From assembly GCF_001625365.1 (NCBI RefSeq), contig NZ_LJJF01000001.1, positions 6,807,501 to 6,871,500 on the forward strand: a DNA stretch of 64,000 nt, given 5' to 3'. Position numbers and translations under genes: made by a program. Shown here one piece after another: positions 49,478 through 58,200 of this stretch. Source of the DNA: Streptomyces sp. MJM8645 (GTDB lineage Bacteria; Actinomycetota; Actinomycetes; Streptomycetales; Streptomycetaceae). Below the pieces are notes generated by a model. It was not told where the DNA came from and ran no database searches. It saw only the letters and a list, made by a program, of their open reading frames with translations. How positions within the stretch are numbered: the first letter of the stretch is position 1; the number at the start of each line of letters is the position of its first letter.

Positions 49478-51061
49478 CTAACCGGACAGGGCTTCGAGGG
49501 CGGCCCGGGCGGCGTTGTGGCCGGGGATGCCGCTGACTCCGCCGCCGCGGACGGCGCCCGCGCCGCACAGCAGGACGTTCGGGTGGGCCGTCGCCACGCC
49601 CCAGCGGGCGGCGGGGCCGTCCACCGGCCCGGTCGCGAACGGGAAGGAGAGGTCCCGGTGGAAGATGTGGCCGCCGGGCAGGCCGATCTCCCGTTCCAGG
49701 TCGGGCGGGGTCTTGGCCTCCACGCAGGGCCGGCCGGTGGCGTCCGGCGCGAGGCAGTCGGCGATCGGTTCGGCCAGCACCTCGTCCAGTTGGGCCAGGC
49801 TGGCCGCCAGGGCGCGCTCCTTGGCGGCCGGGTCGGTGAACAGCCGGGCGGGCATGTGCAGGCCGAACAGGGTCAGCGTCTGGAGGCCCTGGCGGACGGC
49901 TTCGGGGCCCAGGATGGTGGGGTCGGTGAGGGTGTGGCAGTAGATCTCCGACGGGGGTGCGGAGGGCATTCGGCCGGCCGCCGCCTCGGCGTAGGCGGTC
50001 TCCAACTGCCGGTAGCCCTCGGCGATGTGGAAGGTGCCCGCGAAGGCCTCCCGGGGGTCCGCGCCGGTGTCCCGGAGCCGCGGCAGCCGGCGCAGCACCA
50101 GGTTGACCTTCAGCTGGGCGCCCTCGGGCGCGGGCCCGGGTTCCTCGCCGAGGAGGCGGGCCAGAGTGGCCGGGGCGGCGTTGACCAGCACCCGGCGGCC
50201 CGCCGCGGTGGCCTCGCCGCCTTGGTGGCGGTACGTCACCTCGGCGTCGCCGTGGCCGTCGGTGGCGATGGCGGTGACCTCGCACCCGGTGCGGAGCTCC
50301 GCGCCGGCGGCCAGGGCCGCTTCGGCCAGCGCGTCCGTCACCGCGCCCATGCCGCCGACCGGGACGTCCCAGTCGCCCGTCCCGTTGCCGATCACGTGGT
50401 AGAGGAAGCAGCGGTTCTGCCGGAGCGAGGGGTCGTGGGCGTGGGTGAAGGTGCCGATCAGCGCGTCCGTCAGGGCGATCCCGCGGACCAGGTCGTCGCT
50501 GAAGGTCCGTTCGATCGTCTCGCCCAGCGGCCGTTCGAACAGGGTGGTCCAGGCGGTGTCGTCGGCGATCCGCCGGCGCAGTTCGGCGCGTGCGGGCAGC
50601 GGTTCGGTGAGGGTCGGGAAGACCTGTCGGGCGACCTGCCCGGTCATGCCGTAGAAGCGCTGCCAGGCCTCCCACTCCCGGTCGGTTCCGGTGAGGGCCC
50701 GGAACGACTCCCCGGTCCGGCCGGGGTCGGCGGCGTCCACCAGCAGGCCGGTGGGCTTCCCGTCCCGGACGGTGGGGGTGTACGAGGCGATCCGGCGGCG
50801 CCGCAGGTCGAGCCGCAGGCCCAGGTCCTGGACGATCTTCCGCGGCAGCAGGCTGACCAGGTAGGAGTAGCGCGACAGCCGGGCGTCCACGCCCGGGAAC
50901 GCCCGGGTGGAGACGGCGGCGCCGCCAACCCGGGGCAGCCGTTCGAGCAGCAGGACCCGGCGTCCGGCCCGGGCGAGGTAGGCGGCGGCCACCAGCCCGT
51001 TGTGGCCGCCGCCGACGATCACGGCGTCGTACCGGGCGGGGGTGGACGGGTTCGCGTTCAC
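49478..51061 (-). CDS. Phytoene-desaturase-family FAD-dependent oxidoreductase
   Basis: The 527-aa protein has the N-terminal FAD motif YDAVIVGGGHNGLVAAAYLARAG (residues about 11-33) and the second glycine-rich signature LLLERLPRVGGAA. It ends with the family-typical LLCGAGAVRGGGVSGIPGHNAA. The layout matches the COG1233 / PYROXD2-like branch of phytoene-desaturase relatives, whose substrates are mostly unknown. No other carotenoid gene is nearby, so a carotenoid role is not supported. A GTG at 51061 was chosen because it places the FAD motif near the N-terminus; the upstream frame is open but low-complexity. No strong ribosome-binding site is seen before it. Confidence 0.82.
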   Translation of the reverse strand: MNANPSTPARYDAVIVGGGHNGLVAAAYLARAGRRVLLLERLPRVGGAAVSTRAFPGVDARLSRYSYLVSLLPRKIVQDLGLRLDLRRRRIASYTPTVRDGKPTGLLVDAADPGRTGESFRALTGTDREWEAWQRFYGMTGQVARQVFPTLTEPLPARAELRRRIADDTAWTTLFERPLGETIERTFSDDLVRGIALTDALIGTFTHAHDPSLRQNRCFLYHVIGNGTGDWDVPVGGMGAVTDALAEAALAAGAELRTGCEVTAIATDGHGDAEVTYRHQGGEATAAGRRVLVNAAPATLARLLGEEPGPAPEGAQLKVNLVLRRLPRLRDTGADPREAFAGTFHIAEGYRQLETAYAEAAAGRMPSAPPSEIYCHTLTDPTILGPEAVRQGLQTLTLFGLHMPARLFTDPAAKERALAASLAQLDEVLAEPIADCLAPDATGRPCVEAKTPPDLEREIGLPGGHIFHRDLSFPFATGPVDGPAARWGVATAHPNVLLCGAGAVRGGGVSGIPGHNAARAALEALSG

Positions 51062-51123
51062 CCCCGCCACGCTACGGGACGGGGGCGGGCCGGGGAATGC
51101 CCCGGACACGGCGGCCCCGGAGC

Positions 51124-51167
51124 GCCGCAGGGCCCCCTCGCAGCGGTTCGCGAGGGGGCCCTGCGGC
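51124..51167 (-). terminator. Terminator of the GH31 gene
   Basis: A perfect 18-bp stem (51124-51141 with 51150-51167, arms GCCGCAGGGCCCCCTCGC) carries an 8-nt loop. It starts 11 nt past the GH31 stop codon. It should stop transcription before the phytoene-desaturase-like gene. Confidence 0.85.
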
Positions 51168-51177
51168 ATCCGGCCGG

Positions 51178-53838
51178 TCAGCGGCCGCCGTGGATCAGTT
51201 CGACGGAGAAGCCGTGGTCGGTGGAGACGGCAGGCGTTTTGACCTGCGTGACCCCGGTCGCGGCGTCGTAGTACCAGCCCGAGGCGGCCGAGTCGAGCGC
51301 CGCCGCCGAGTCCAGCCGGGGCAGCGGTCCGCCCTGCGTGACGACCAGGCGCGGGGCGGGCTTGCCGTGCACGGTGAAGCGGTACCCCCGCTCGGCCGGC
51401 TTGCCGGTGTAACTCCCCACGCTGGCACCGACCTTGACGACGGTGACCGGCCCGTGGGCGCGGACGTCCACCCGCTGGGTGGCCGAGGCGCCGGCGGCGA
51501 AGCCGCGGGTGACGCCGTCGTCCTCGTACAGGGTGTAGGAGGAGTCGCCCTGCGGGTAGAGGTCGTAGTCGAGCCGGGTGCGGTCCCGGTTCTCCCAGGA
51601 CAGCGTGCCCTCGGGCCACATCGGCACGATCGAGCCGCCCTTGACGAACAGCGGCAGGGTGTCCAGCGGCGCGGAGTACCCGTTGATCGTGGTGGGGCCC
51701 TGGTAGGTGCGCCCGGTCCAGTAGTCGGTCCAGGTGCCCTTGGGCAGGTAGATGCCGTCGCGCACCGAGGTGTCGGAGTAGACCGGCGCGACGAGGAAGT
51801 CCGGCCCGGCCAGGAACTCGTACTTGGCGTTCGGGCCGAGGGCCGCCGGGTCGTCCGGGTACTCCAGGGCGAGCGGGCGCACCGCGCCGACGCCCGTCTT
51901 GGTGGCCTCCGCCGACAGCGTGTACATGTACGGCAGCAGCCGCTCCTTCAGCTGGAGGTACTTGCGGTTGATCGAGGTGTAGGGCTCGCCGTCCAGCCAG
52001 GGCTGCTGGTCGCGCTGCTCCTTGCCGGCCATGTCCTTGGCCCAGCCGTCCATGGTCATGATGGCCGGGAGGAAGGACTTCCACTGGAGGTCGCGGGTGT
52101 ACATCTTCGGGTCGCGGCGGTAGATGGAGCCGACGTCGCCGGTGTTGTAGGCGATGCCGGACATGGTGGCGCCGGCGTAGGTGGGGATCTGCCAGCGGAT
52201 GTAGTCCCAGGACAGGCTCTGGTCGCCGCTCCACAGGACGCCGCAGCGCTGGGCGCCGGCCCAGGAGACGGGCAGCCAGACGAAGCCGCGGGCGTCGCTG
52301 CCGTCCTCGATGCCGGCCTTGGCCTGGTCGCAGGCGTTCAGCGCGAAGTCGTAGCCGTTGCCGACCCAGGCGACGTCGAGCTTGCGCACCCGGACGCCGG
52401 CCTTGACCTCGGCGGCCTGGTCGGGCAGGCCGTTCTGGGTCCAGAGCCCGAGCTGGGCGTGGTCCTTGCGCAGGCCCTCGCCGGTCTGGGCGAGGTTCTC
52501 GTAGCCGCAGCCGTAGCCGTCGTTGACGAGCATCCAGCCGAGCGGCATCTGGTTCTGTGCGTAGCCGTCGGCGACCTTGAGCGAATCCGTGGTGTGGCGC
52601 TCGCCGCGGTTGGCGTTGTGCAGGTAGCAGTCGGCGGAGCCGGGTTCCAGGCCGTAGACGGGCGGCATGAAGGGCTTGCCGACCAGGGCGGTGTACTTGC
52701 CGATCACCGACTTGACGTCGCCGGTGAAGTAGTAGGCGTCCAGGCGTCGTTCCTGCTGGCCGGTGTGCACGGGCGAGCCGAAGTCGTAGATGCCCGGTGC
52801 GAGGGTGTTGCGGAAGACGCCGTAGCCGGCGGTGGAGATGTAGAACGGCTGCGAGTTGTTGTAGCCGCCCTCGTTCCAGTTGGTGCTGTTGGCGACGTGG
52901 ACGGTCTTGTCCCGGTGGGAGAAGGAGCCGTTCTGTTCGCCGCCGCCGAAGAACTGCTCGTCGGCGCCGCGGACCAGGCTCTGCCGCAGCCCGCTGGTGG
53001 ACCAGCGCAGCGGGGCGTCCTCCTGCCAGACGGCGGTGCGGTTGTCGGCCTTGTACAGGCCGAACCTCAGGGGGTGCTTGTAGACCCGCAGCACCTGGTC
53101 CTTGGAGCGGATGCCGTAGTAGTCGCCGGCGTCGAACGACGAGGTGCTGCGCTGGAGTTCGGGCTGCTTGCGGATGATGGTGCTGCCGGCCGGGTCGGTG
53201 AGCACGCCGTCCGGGGCGGCGCGCAGCCGCAGCTGGTCGTCGGCGAGGAAGTCGACCTTGGCCTTGAGGGTGCCGGCGGCGATGTCGTAGCTGCCCTGGC
53301 CGCCGGAGAAGGAGGTGAGGTTTCCCGCGTCGGCGGTCTGCGGCAGGTAGGCGCGGCCGGTGAAGGAGCCGCCGTGCACGTCGTAGGGGACGACCAGGAC
53401 GTGGTAGGTGCCCGAGGCCTTCGGGATGACGGTCGCCTCGGGGTTGGCGGTGCCCGCGCTCTCGGCGACCTCCTTGCCGTTGGCGTCGTAGATGTAGAGG
53501 TCGAAGTCGTCGGTGGGGTTCTGCCACTGGATCGAGAGCGGGACGCCGCCCTCGGGGTTGTCGTCCCAGTAGCCGGCGGGGGCGTCGACGGTCAGGTCGA
53601 AGCGGCCGCAGACGGTGCCGTCCGGGTCCTGGGCGGCGGACGGGCAGGAGGCGGCGCCGCCGAGGGTGCCCTTGGCGTACGTGGGGCTCTGCCAGGTGGT
53701 GCTCTGGTGGCTGCCGTCGAGGACGGCGGAGCCGGGGGTGGCGGCGCGGGCCGGCAGGGCGGGCCCGGCGATGGCGGCGATGCTGGTGAGGGCCACGGTG
53801 AGGGCGGCCCGGCGGAGGCGAGGTCGTACCAAGCGCAC
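51178..53838 (-). CDS. Secreted glycoside hydrolase family 31 enzyme (alpha-glucosidase-like)
   Basis: The 886-aa exoenzyme has a Sec signal peptide (LRRAALTVALTSIAAIAGPALPARA). Next comes a pre-peptidase C-terminal-like beta domain (about 75-170, FDLYIYDANGKEVAES... GTYHVLVVP), a GH31 N-terminal beta domain, and the (beta/alpha)8 catalytic domain. The predicted nucleophile is D488 in KLDVAWVGNGY and the acid/base D539 in LWSGDQ. Beta domains close the C-terminus. It would release sugar from alpha-linked oligosaccharides outside the cell, feeding the adjacent ABC importer. GH31 also includes alpha-xylosidases and transglucosylases, so the substrate is not fixed. GTG start, with GGGAGAA 7-8 nt upstream. 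A shared TGCTTGAA-type operator candidate lies about 50-80 bp upstream, suggesting co-regulation with the importer operon. Confidence 0.9.
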   Translation of the reverse strand: MRLVRPRLRRAALTVALTSIAAIAGPALPARAATPGSAVLDGSHQSTTWQSPTYAKGTLGGAASCPSAAQDPDGTVCGRFDLTVDAPAGYWDDNPEGGVPLSIQWQNPTDDFDLYIYDANGKEVAESAGTANPEATVIPKASGTYHVLVVPYDVHGGSFTGRAYLPQTADAGNLTSFSGGQGSYDIAAGTLKAKVDFLADDQLRLRAAPDGVLTDPAGSTIIRKQPELQRSTSSFDAGDYYGIRSKDQVLRVYKHPLRFGLYKADNRTAVWQEDAPLRWSTSGLRQSLVRGADEQFFGGGEQNGSFSHRDKTVHVANSTNWNEGGYNNSQPFYISTAGYGVFRNTLAPGIYDFGSPVHTGQQERRLDAYYFTGDVKSVIGKYTALVGKPFMPPVYGLEPGSADCYLHNANRGERHTTDSLKVADGYAQNQMPLGWMLVNDGYGCGYENLAQTGEGLRKDHAQLGLWTQNGLPDQAAEVKAGVRVRKLDVAWVGNGYDFALNACDQAKAGIEDGSDARGFVWLPVSWAGAQRCGVLWSGDQSLSWDYIRWQIPTYAGATMSGIAYNTGDVGSIYRRDPKMYTRDLQWKSFLPAIMTMDGWAKDMAGKEQRDQQPWLDGEPYTSINRKYLQLKERLLPYMYTLSAEATKTGVGAVRPLALEYPDDPAALGPNAKYEFLAGPDFLVAPVYSDTSVRDGIYLPKGTWTDYWTGRTYQGPTTINGYSAPLDTLPLFVKGGSIVPMWPEGTLSWENRDRTRLDYDLYPQGDSSYTLYEDDGVTRGFAAGASATQRVDVRAHGPVTVVKVGASVGSYTGKPAERGYRFTVHGKPAPRLVVTQGGPLPRLDSAAALDSAASGWYYDAATGVTQVKTPAVSTDHGFSVELIHGGR

Positions 53839-53887
53839 GGTGTGTTCTCCCGTCGGATGAGCAAGAGATGTTCACTTACTGCGCGAA

Positions 53888-53917
53888 GCTGCTTGAACAT
53901 GGGGGAATACAAGCAAC
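53888..53917. promoter_or_regulatory. Inverted repeat GYTGCTTG-N14-CAAGCAAC upstream of the GH31 gene
   Basis: TGCTTG (53890-53895) and CAAGCA (53910-53915) form an inverted repeat with a 14-bp spacer; flanking G and C extend the arms with one mismatch. The octamer TGCTTGAA also occurs upstream of the ABC operon (57159-57166). This is a candidate site for the nearby DeoR-family regulator. The remainder of the gap 53839-53987 holds a weak 8-bp hairpin (53953-53982) that could end the permease transcript. Confidence 0.5.
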
Positions 53918-53987
53918 ATTCACAGTTATGGCCGGTCCATGTCAATGGTGGAGCCGCCGTTCTCGACACCCCGGACGGCGGCCGGGG

Positions 53988-54884
53988 CTACTTCACCGAT
54001 CCGGCGGTCAGCCCGGAGACGACGTGGCGCTCGATGACGGCGAACAGCACCACGACCGGCACGATCGCGACCACCGATCCGGCGAACAGGTAGTTCCACT
54101 CCACGGTGTAGTTGCCGATGAAGCCGTTGATACCGACGGTCAGCGGCTGGCTCTCCGGGGCCGTCGACAGGGTCAGGCCCATCACGAACTCGTTCCAGGC
54201 GGAGATGAAGGTGAAGATCACCGCGGTGACCACGCCGGGCATGGCCAGCGGCAGCACCACCCGGCGCAGCGCCCCGAGCCGGCCGAGGCCGTCGAGCAGC
54301 GCGGCCTCCTCCAACTCGACCGGGATCGAGCCGATGTAGGCGGTGAGGATCCAGACGGCGAAGGCCAGGTTGAAGGCGGCGTTGCAGAGGATCAGCGTCC
54401 AGACCGAGTTGAGCATGTCCAGCTGGTAGAACTCGCGGTAGAGGCCCACCAGCAGCGAGGTCGGCTGGAACATCTGGGTGACCAGGACGAGCAGCAGGAA
54501 GAGCTTGCGGCCCCGGTACCTGAACCGCGCGGTGCAGTACGCGGCGGGCAGCGCGACCAGCAGCGCCAGCACGGTGGAGCCGCCGGCGACCAGCAGGGTG
54601 ACCTTGAGGTTGGCGCCGAGCGTCGACTCGCGCCAGACGTCGACGAAGTTGGACCAGGCGGGGTGGTGCGGCAGGTAGCCCGCGTCGCGCAGCTCGTCGG
54701 CGGGGCGCAGCGCGGTGACGGCCATCTCCAGGTACGGGAGCAGGAAGACCGCCGCCAGCAGCCAGGCGGCCGCCGCCATGACCAGGGTGCGCGGCCGGAT
54801 CCGAGCCCGGATCCGCGGCTCGGTCTGCGGCCGGATCCGGCGCGCGGGCGGGCGTGGCCGGCGTGTGGGCGGGCGGGCCGTCAA
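53988..54884 (-). CDS. Sugar ABC transporter permease (MalG type)
   Basis: This 298-aa inner-membrane permease has six predicted transmembrane helices (the first VMAAAAWLLAAVFLLPYLEMAV). It carries the permease EAA loop for ATPase contact, EEAALLDGLGRLGALRRVVLPLAMP. It belongs to the carbohydrate uptake transporter family 1. The N-terminus is Arg/Pro-rich. A TTG start at 54884 is preferred because GGGGAGGAG lies 4-5 nt upstream and because it overlaps the stop of the upstream permease as TTGA, indicating translational coupling. It is the last gene of the importer operon. Confidence 0.9.
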   Translation of the reverse strand: MTARPPTRRPRPPARRIRPQTEPRIRARIRPRTLVMAAAAWLLAAVFLLPYLEMAVTALRPADELRDAGYLPHHPAWSNFVDVWRESTLGANLKVTLLVAGGSTVLALLVALPAAYCTARFRYRGRKLFLLLVLVTQMFQPTSLLVGLYREFYQLDMLNSVWTLILCNAAFNLAFAVWILTAYIGSIPVELEEAALLDGLGRLGALRRVVLPLAMPGVVTAVIFTFISAWNEFVMGLTLSTAPESQPLTVGINGFIGNYTVEWNYLFAGSVVAIVPVVVLFAVIERHVVSGLTAGSVK

Positions 54885-55810
54885 CGCTCCTCCCCGTTCC
54901 AGCGGCCGACCTTGAGGAAGACGAGCACCATCAGCACCACCAGGGCGAAGTTGACCACCGACATGGCCGCGGACTCGCCGATGTCGGTGTTCTTCAGCTG
55001 GTACATGAACACCGTGCTGGTGGCCGTGGCGCTGCCGGGGCCGCCCTGGGTCATGCCCCAGATGACGGGGAAGGAGTTGAAGACGTTGATCAGGTTGATC
55101 ACGAGGCCGACCAGGAAGGCCGGGCGCAGCAGCGGCAGGGTGATCCTCCGGTAGGCCTGCCACGGGGAGGCGCCGTCCACCCGGGCCGCCTCGTACAGCT
55201 CGCCGGGGACGGTCTGCAGGCCGGCGAGCAGGGTGTAGGTGGTGAACGGCAGCGAGACGAAGACGGCGACGAGGACCATCCAGGGCCAGGCGGTCGACGG
55301 GTCGCCGAGCCAGTCCCGGGGGCCGTCGACCAGGCCGAGGTCGGTCAGCGCGGTGTTGAGCACGCCGGCCGTCCGGTCGAGCATCCACCGGAAGCCGATG
55401 GCGGTCATCAGGACGGACGCGGCCCAGGGGGCGATCAGGGCCCAGCGCGCGAACCTGCGCCCGGGGAAGCGCTGGTTGAACAGCTGGGCCAGGCCGAGCG
55501 AGAGCGCCATCGTCAGGCCGACGACGGCCACCGTCCAGACCACCGTCGAGAGCAGCACCCGGCCGAGGTCGGCCTCGCCGAAGAGCTTGCGGTACTTGTC
55601 CAGCCCGGCGGAGCCGCGGACGAATCCGCTGGTGCTGATGCGCAGGAACGAGGTGCGGGCCATCTCGTAGACGGGCCACAGGACGACGGCCAGGATCAGC
55701 AGGACGGCCGGGGCGATCCACGGCAGCGGTCCGAGCCGGCCGGGGTCGGAGCCCGTCCGGGCGGGCCGGCCGGGCCCGGAGGCCTGGGGGGTGGGGGAGT
55801 CGAGGGACAC
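54881..55810 (-). CDS. Sugar ABC transporter permease (MalF type)
   Basis: This 309-aa membrane permease has six predicted transmembrane helices, from WIAPAVLLILAVVLWPVYEM onwards. It carries the conserved EAA loop EAARVDGASPWQAYRRITLPLLRP. It pairs with the overlapping MalG-type permease. GTG start at 55810, with an AAAGG site about 9 nt upstream; it follows the binding-protein gene by 43 bp. No ATPase gene is present in this locus. Streptomyces sugar importers commonly rely on the shared ATPase MsiK encoded elsewhere, and that is the likely case here. Confidence 0.92.
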   Translation of the reverse strand: MSLDSPTPQASGPGRPARTGSDPGRLGPLPWIAPAVLLILAVVLWPVYEMARTSFLRISTSGFVRGSAGLDKYRKLFGEADLGRVLLSTVVWTVAVVGLTMALSLGLAQLFNQRFPGRRFARWALIAPWAASVLMTAIGFRWMLDRTAGVLNTALTDLGLVDGPRDWLGDPSTAWPWMVLVAVFVSLPFTTYTLLAGLQTVPGELYEAARVDGASPWQAYRRITLPLLRPAFLVGLVINLINVFNSFPVIWGMTQGGPGSATATSTVFMYQLKNTDIGESAAMSVVNFALVVLMVLVFLKVGRWNGEER

Positions 55811-55853
55811 GGCGGTGCCTTTCGGACGGGGCGCGGGCCGGGGCGGGCGTGCC

Positions 55854-57122
55854 CTACTTGTTCGCGACGGCGTCCCGGGCCTTCTTCTGCAGGTCGCCGA
55901 GCACCTTGGCCGGGTCGCCGGCGACGGCGGTGCCGATGCTCTTCTTGAGCTCGGCCGAGACCGCGTCCCAGGTGGTGTTGCCGAGCGGGTAGAAGGCGGC
56001 GTTCGGCAGGAGGGCGAAGAACGGTTCGAGGTCCTTGTGCTTGCCGCTGGCGGTCATCTCGCGCAGGGTGCCCTGGGTGACCGGCAGCAGGTTGTAGGTC
56101 TCGTCGAAGGCGAGCGTGTTGTCCTTGGAGTACGCGAAGTCGAGGAACTTCCTGATCTGGTCGCGGTGGCCGTTCTTCTTGAAGGCCATCGTCCAGTCCG
56201 CGACGCCGAGGGTGGAGGCGAGCGGGCCCGTCCTGCCGGGGACGGGCGCGACGCCGTAGTCGACCTTGCCGTCCTTGGACATCTGGATCAGCGAGGGGTG
56301 GCCGTTGGCCATGGCGGCCTTGCCCGCGGCGAAGTCGGCGAAGGCGGTCTTGCGGTCGGTGGTGGCCGGGTTGGCGTAGGTCAGGCCGGTGTCGACGAGG
56401 TTGGCCTTGAGCCAGCGGAAGGTGTCGACGTTGGCCTGGCTGTCGATGGCGTACGTGCCGTCCTTGGCGGTGGGGCCGCCGCCGTTGCCGAGCTCCCAGA
56501 TCATGCTCTCGCCCTGGGCCTCCTCCGGGCCGAGCGGCAGCGCGTAGGGGGTGACCCCGGGCGCCTTGGCCTTGATCAGTTCGGCGTCCTTGCGCACCTC
56601 GTCCCAGGTGGTGGGCGGCTGGGTGATGCCGGCCTGCTGGAAGACGGCCTTGTTGTAGAAGAGGGCGCGGGCGGAGGAGACGAACGGGATGCCGTACTGC
56701 ACGCCGTCGACCCGGCCGGCGTCGGCGAAGCTCGGGATCAGGTCGGCCCGGGTGTCGGCGGACAGGACGTCCTCGGCCTTGTAGAGGAGGTCGTCGGCGA
56801 CCTTGTCGGCGTAGCCCCCGGTCTGCAGGACGTCGGGGACGTTGCCGCTCTGGATCATCGTCTTGACCTGCTTGTCGATGTCGTTCCAGTTCATCACCTG
56901 GACGTCGACCTTGATGCCGGGGTTGGCCGCGGTGAACGCGGTGGCGACGCCGTTCCAGTAGGCCTTGGAGCTGTTGGACTCCTTCTCGCCGTAGTCGGCG
57001 GCGACGAGTTTGAGCGTCACGGGGCCGTTCGGGGAGGACCCGCCACTGCTGCCGCCGCACGCCGTGAGGGCGAGCGCGCCGACGGCACAGACCGCCCAGA
57101 GGGCACGTACACGTGTGTTCAC
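55854..57122 (-). CDS. Sugar ABC transporter substrate-binding lipoprotein
   Basis: The 422-aa extracellular solute-binding protein (family 1, MalE-like) has a lipoprotein signal peptide: RVRALWAVCAVGALALTACGG with the lipobox LTAC, so Cys would be lipidated. The mature protein has typical features: LKLVAADYG start, GVATAFTAANPGIKVDVQVMNWNDI, and a DVLQTGGYADKVADD segment. A GTG at 57122 places the signal peptide correctly; a longer frame from 57218 adds an Arg-rich lead without function. GAAGG lies about 10 nt upstream. It is the first gene of the importer operon, downstream of a promoter with direct repeats around the -10 box. The ligand is unknown but is presumably an oligosaccharide linked to the GH31 enzyme. 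Confidence 0.92.
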   Translation of the reverse strand: MNTRVRALWAVCAVGALALTACGGSSGGSSPNGPVTLKLVAADYGEKESNSSKAYWNGVATAFTAANPGIKVDVQVMNWNDIDKQVKTMIQSGNVPDVLQTGGYADKVADDLLYKAEDVLSADTRADLIPSFADAGRVDGVQYGIPFVSSARALFYNKAVFQQAGITQPPTTWDEVRKDAELIKAKAPGVTPYALPLGPEEAQGESMIWELGNGGGPTAKDGTYAIDSQANVDTFRWLKANLVDTGLTYANPATTDRKTAFADFAAGKAAMANGHPSLIQMSKDGKVDYGVAPVPGRTGPLASTLGVADWTMAFKKNGHRDQIRKFLDFAYSKDNTLAFDETYNLLPVTQGTLREMTASGKHKDLEPFFALLPNAAFYPLGNTTWDAVSAELKKSIGTAVAGDPAKVLGDLQKKARDAVANK

Positions 57123-57145
57123 CGCAGTTACCGCCTTCGTACGCC

Positions 57146-57165
57146 GCTTGATCCTAGTTGCTTGA
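57146..57165 (-). promoter_or_regulatory. Promoter -10 box flanked by direct repeats upstream of the ABC operon
   Basis: On the minus strand the sequence reads TCAAGC-AACTAGGA-TCAAGC. The direct repeats (57165-57160 and 57151-57146) lie on both sides of TAGGAT, a consensus-type Streptomyces -10 box, 24-44 bp before the GTG. No good -35 is visible, so activator dependence or repression at the -10 are both conceivable. The same hexamer occurs upstream of the GH31 gene. Confidence 0.55.
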
Positions 57166-57297
57166 AGAGCGCTGGTTCTGAGCAGATTCGAAAGAGCGTG
57201 GCGTCGGGCAGTATTCACGAGGCGGACCGGCGGGGTCGAGGTGTCGCCCGGATGTCGTTATCGGACCGTTGCATGACAACTGGCGGTGCAGCAGAGA

Positions 57298-57323
57298 GCC
57301 CGGCCGGTTCTCCCCGGCCGGGC
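57298..57323 (-). terminator. Terminator of the DeoR-family gene
   Basis: A 10-bp perfect stem (57298-57307 with 57314-57323) carries a 6-nt loop, TTCTCC. It lies 17-42 nt after the regulator's stop codon, which sits at 57340 on the minus strand. It separates the regulator from the importer promoter. Confidence 0.75.
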
Positions 57324-57339
57324 ACCCCGCGTGAACAGG

Positions 57340-58098
57340 TCAGACGCGTGCGACCCGGACCCCGCAGGCGGCGATCGCCTTCTCCTGCGCCGCGGTGGCC
57401 TCGTCGTCGGTGACGAGGTCGTGCACCTCGGCGAGCGGGCAGATCTTGGCGAAGGTCACCCGGCCGATCTTGGTGCTGTCCGCCAGGACCGCCGAGCGCG
57501 CGCTGGCGTGCAGGAACGCGCGGTCGGTCTGGGCCTCCATCTCGTCGTGCGTGGTGCAGCCCTCCTGCGCCGTCAGGCCGTCCACCCCGATGAACGCGAG
57601 GTCCAGGTGGTACTGGGCGAGCATCCGGTCGGCGGCCGGCCCCACCAGCTCGTAACTCGTGGTCCGGGCCAGGCCGCCGACCACCACCAGGCGGACGTCC
57701 GGCCGGACGATGAGGTCCGCCGCGATGTTGACCGCGTTGGTCACGATGGTGATCCCGCCGCGCTCGGCCAGCACCCGGGCCAGCTCGCTCGTCGTCGTGC
57801 CGCCCGTCAGGCCTACCACGGAGCCGTCCGGCACCAGCCGGTCGGCCGCCAGCGCTATCCGCCGCTTCTCGGCCTGCCGCGTCCCGTGCTTGTGGCGCAG
57901 CGGCAGTTCGAGGTTGACGGCACCGGTGACCGCCCCGCCACGGGTGCGGTGCAGCAGGCCCTGCTCGTGCAGTTCCTGGAGGTCCCGGCGGACGGTGGCC
58001 GGTGACACCTGGAGGAGACCGGCCAGCTCGTGCACATCGGCGCTGCCCGCCTCGGTGATGTGGGCGAGGATCCGGGCGGTACGGTCGGCTTTGAGCAT
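57340..58098 (-). CDS. DeoR/GlpR-family transcriptional regulator
   Basis: The 252-aa protein has an N-terminal winged helix-turn-helix (ADVHELAGLLQVSPATVRRDLQELHEQGLLHRTRGGAV, about residues 19-57). The C-terminal DeoRC sensor domain shows GSVVGLTGGTTTSELARVL, ITIVTNAVNIAADL and FIGVDGLTAQEGCTTHD, the phosphosugar-binding signatures of this family. Members usually repress sugar-utilisation operons until a phosphorylated sugar accumulates. It lies just upstream of the GH31/ABC locus in the same orientation but has its own terminator. It is the natural candidate to bind the TGCTTGAA repeats found before both the importer operon and the GH31 gene. Confidence 0.92.
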   Translation of the reverse strand: MLKADRTARILAHITEAGSADVHELAGLLQVSPATVRRDLQELHEQGLLHRTRGGAVTGAVNLELPLRHKHGTRQAEKRRIALAADRLVPDGSVVGLTGGTTTSELARVLAERGGITIVTNAVNIAADLIVRPDVRLVVVGGLARTTSYELVGPAADRMLAQYHLDLAFIGVDGLTAQEGCTTHDEMEAQTDRAFLHASARSAVLADSTKIGRVTFAKICPLAEVHDLVTDDEATAAQEKAIAACGVRVARV

Positions 58099-58200
58099 GG
58101 CCGAAGTCTAGGGCGTGTCCGTTGGATCACGCCGGGCCCGTGGGGCGGCGGACTGTGCGCAGAACCGCGCAAGCCGGCCGGGCGGCCCGGAGCGGGGGCG

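Noticed and set aside
48832..51061. Oxidoreductase, SRPBCC and phytoene-desaturase-like genes as core parts of the NRPS cluster
   Set aside because: A strong hairpin at 46878-46913, opposite orientation and separate promoters argue against one transcription unit; kept as possible but unproven accessories.
53988..55721. 577-aa frame for the MalG-type permease starting far upstream
   Set aside because: The upstream half is a shadow of the MalF-type permease gene; the TTG at 54884 with a good ribosome-binding site gives a normal-length permease.
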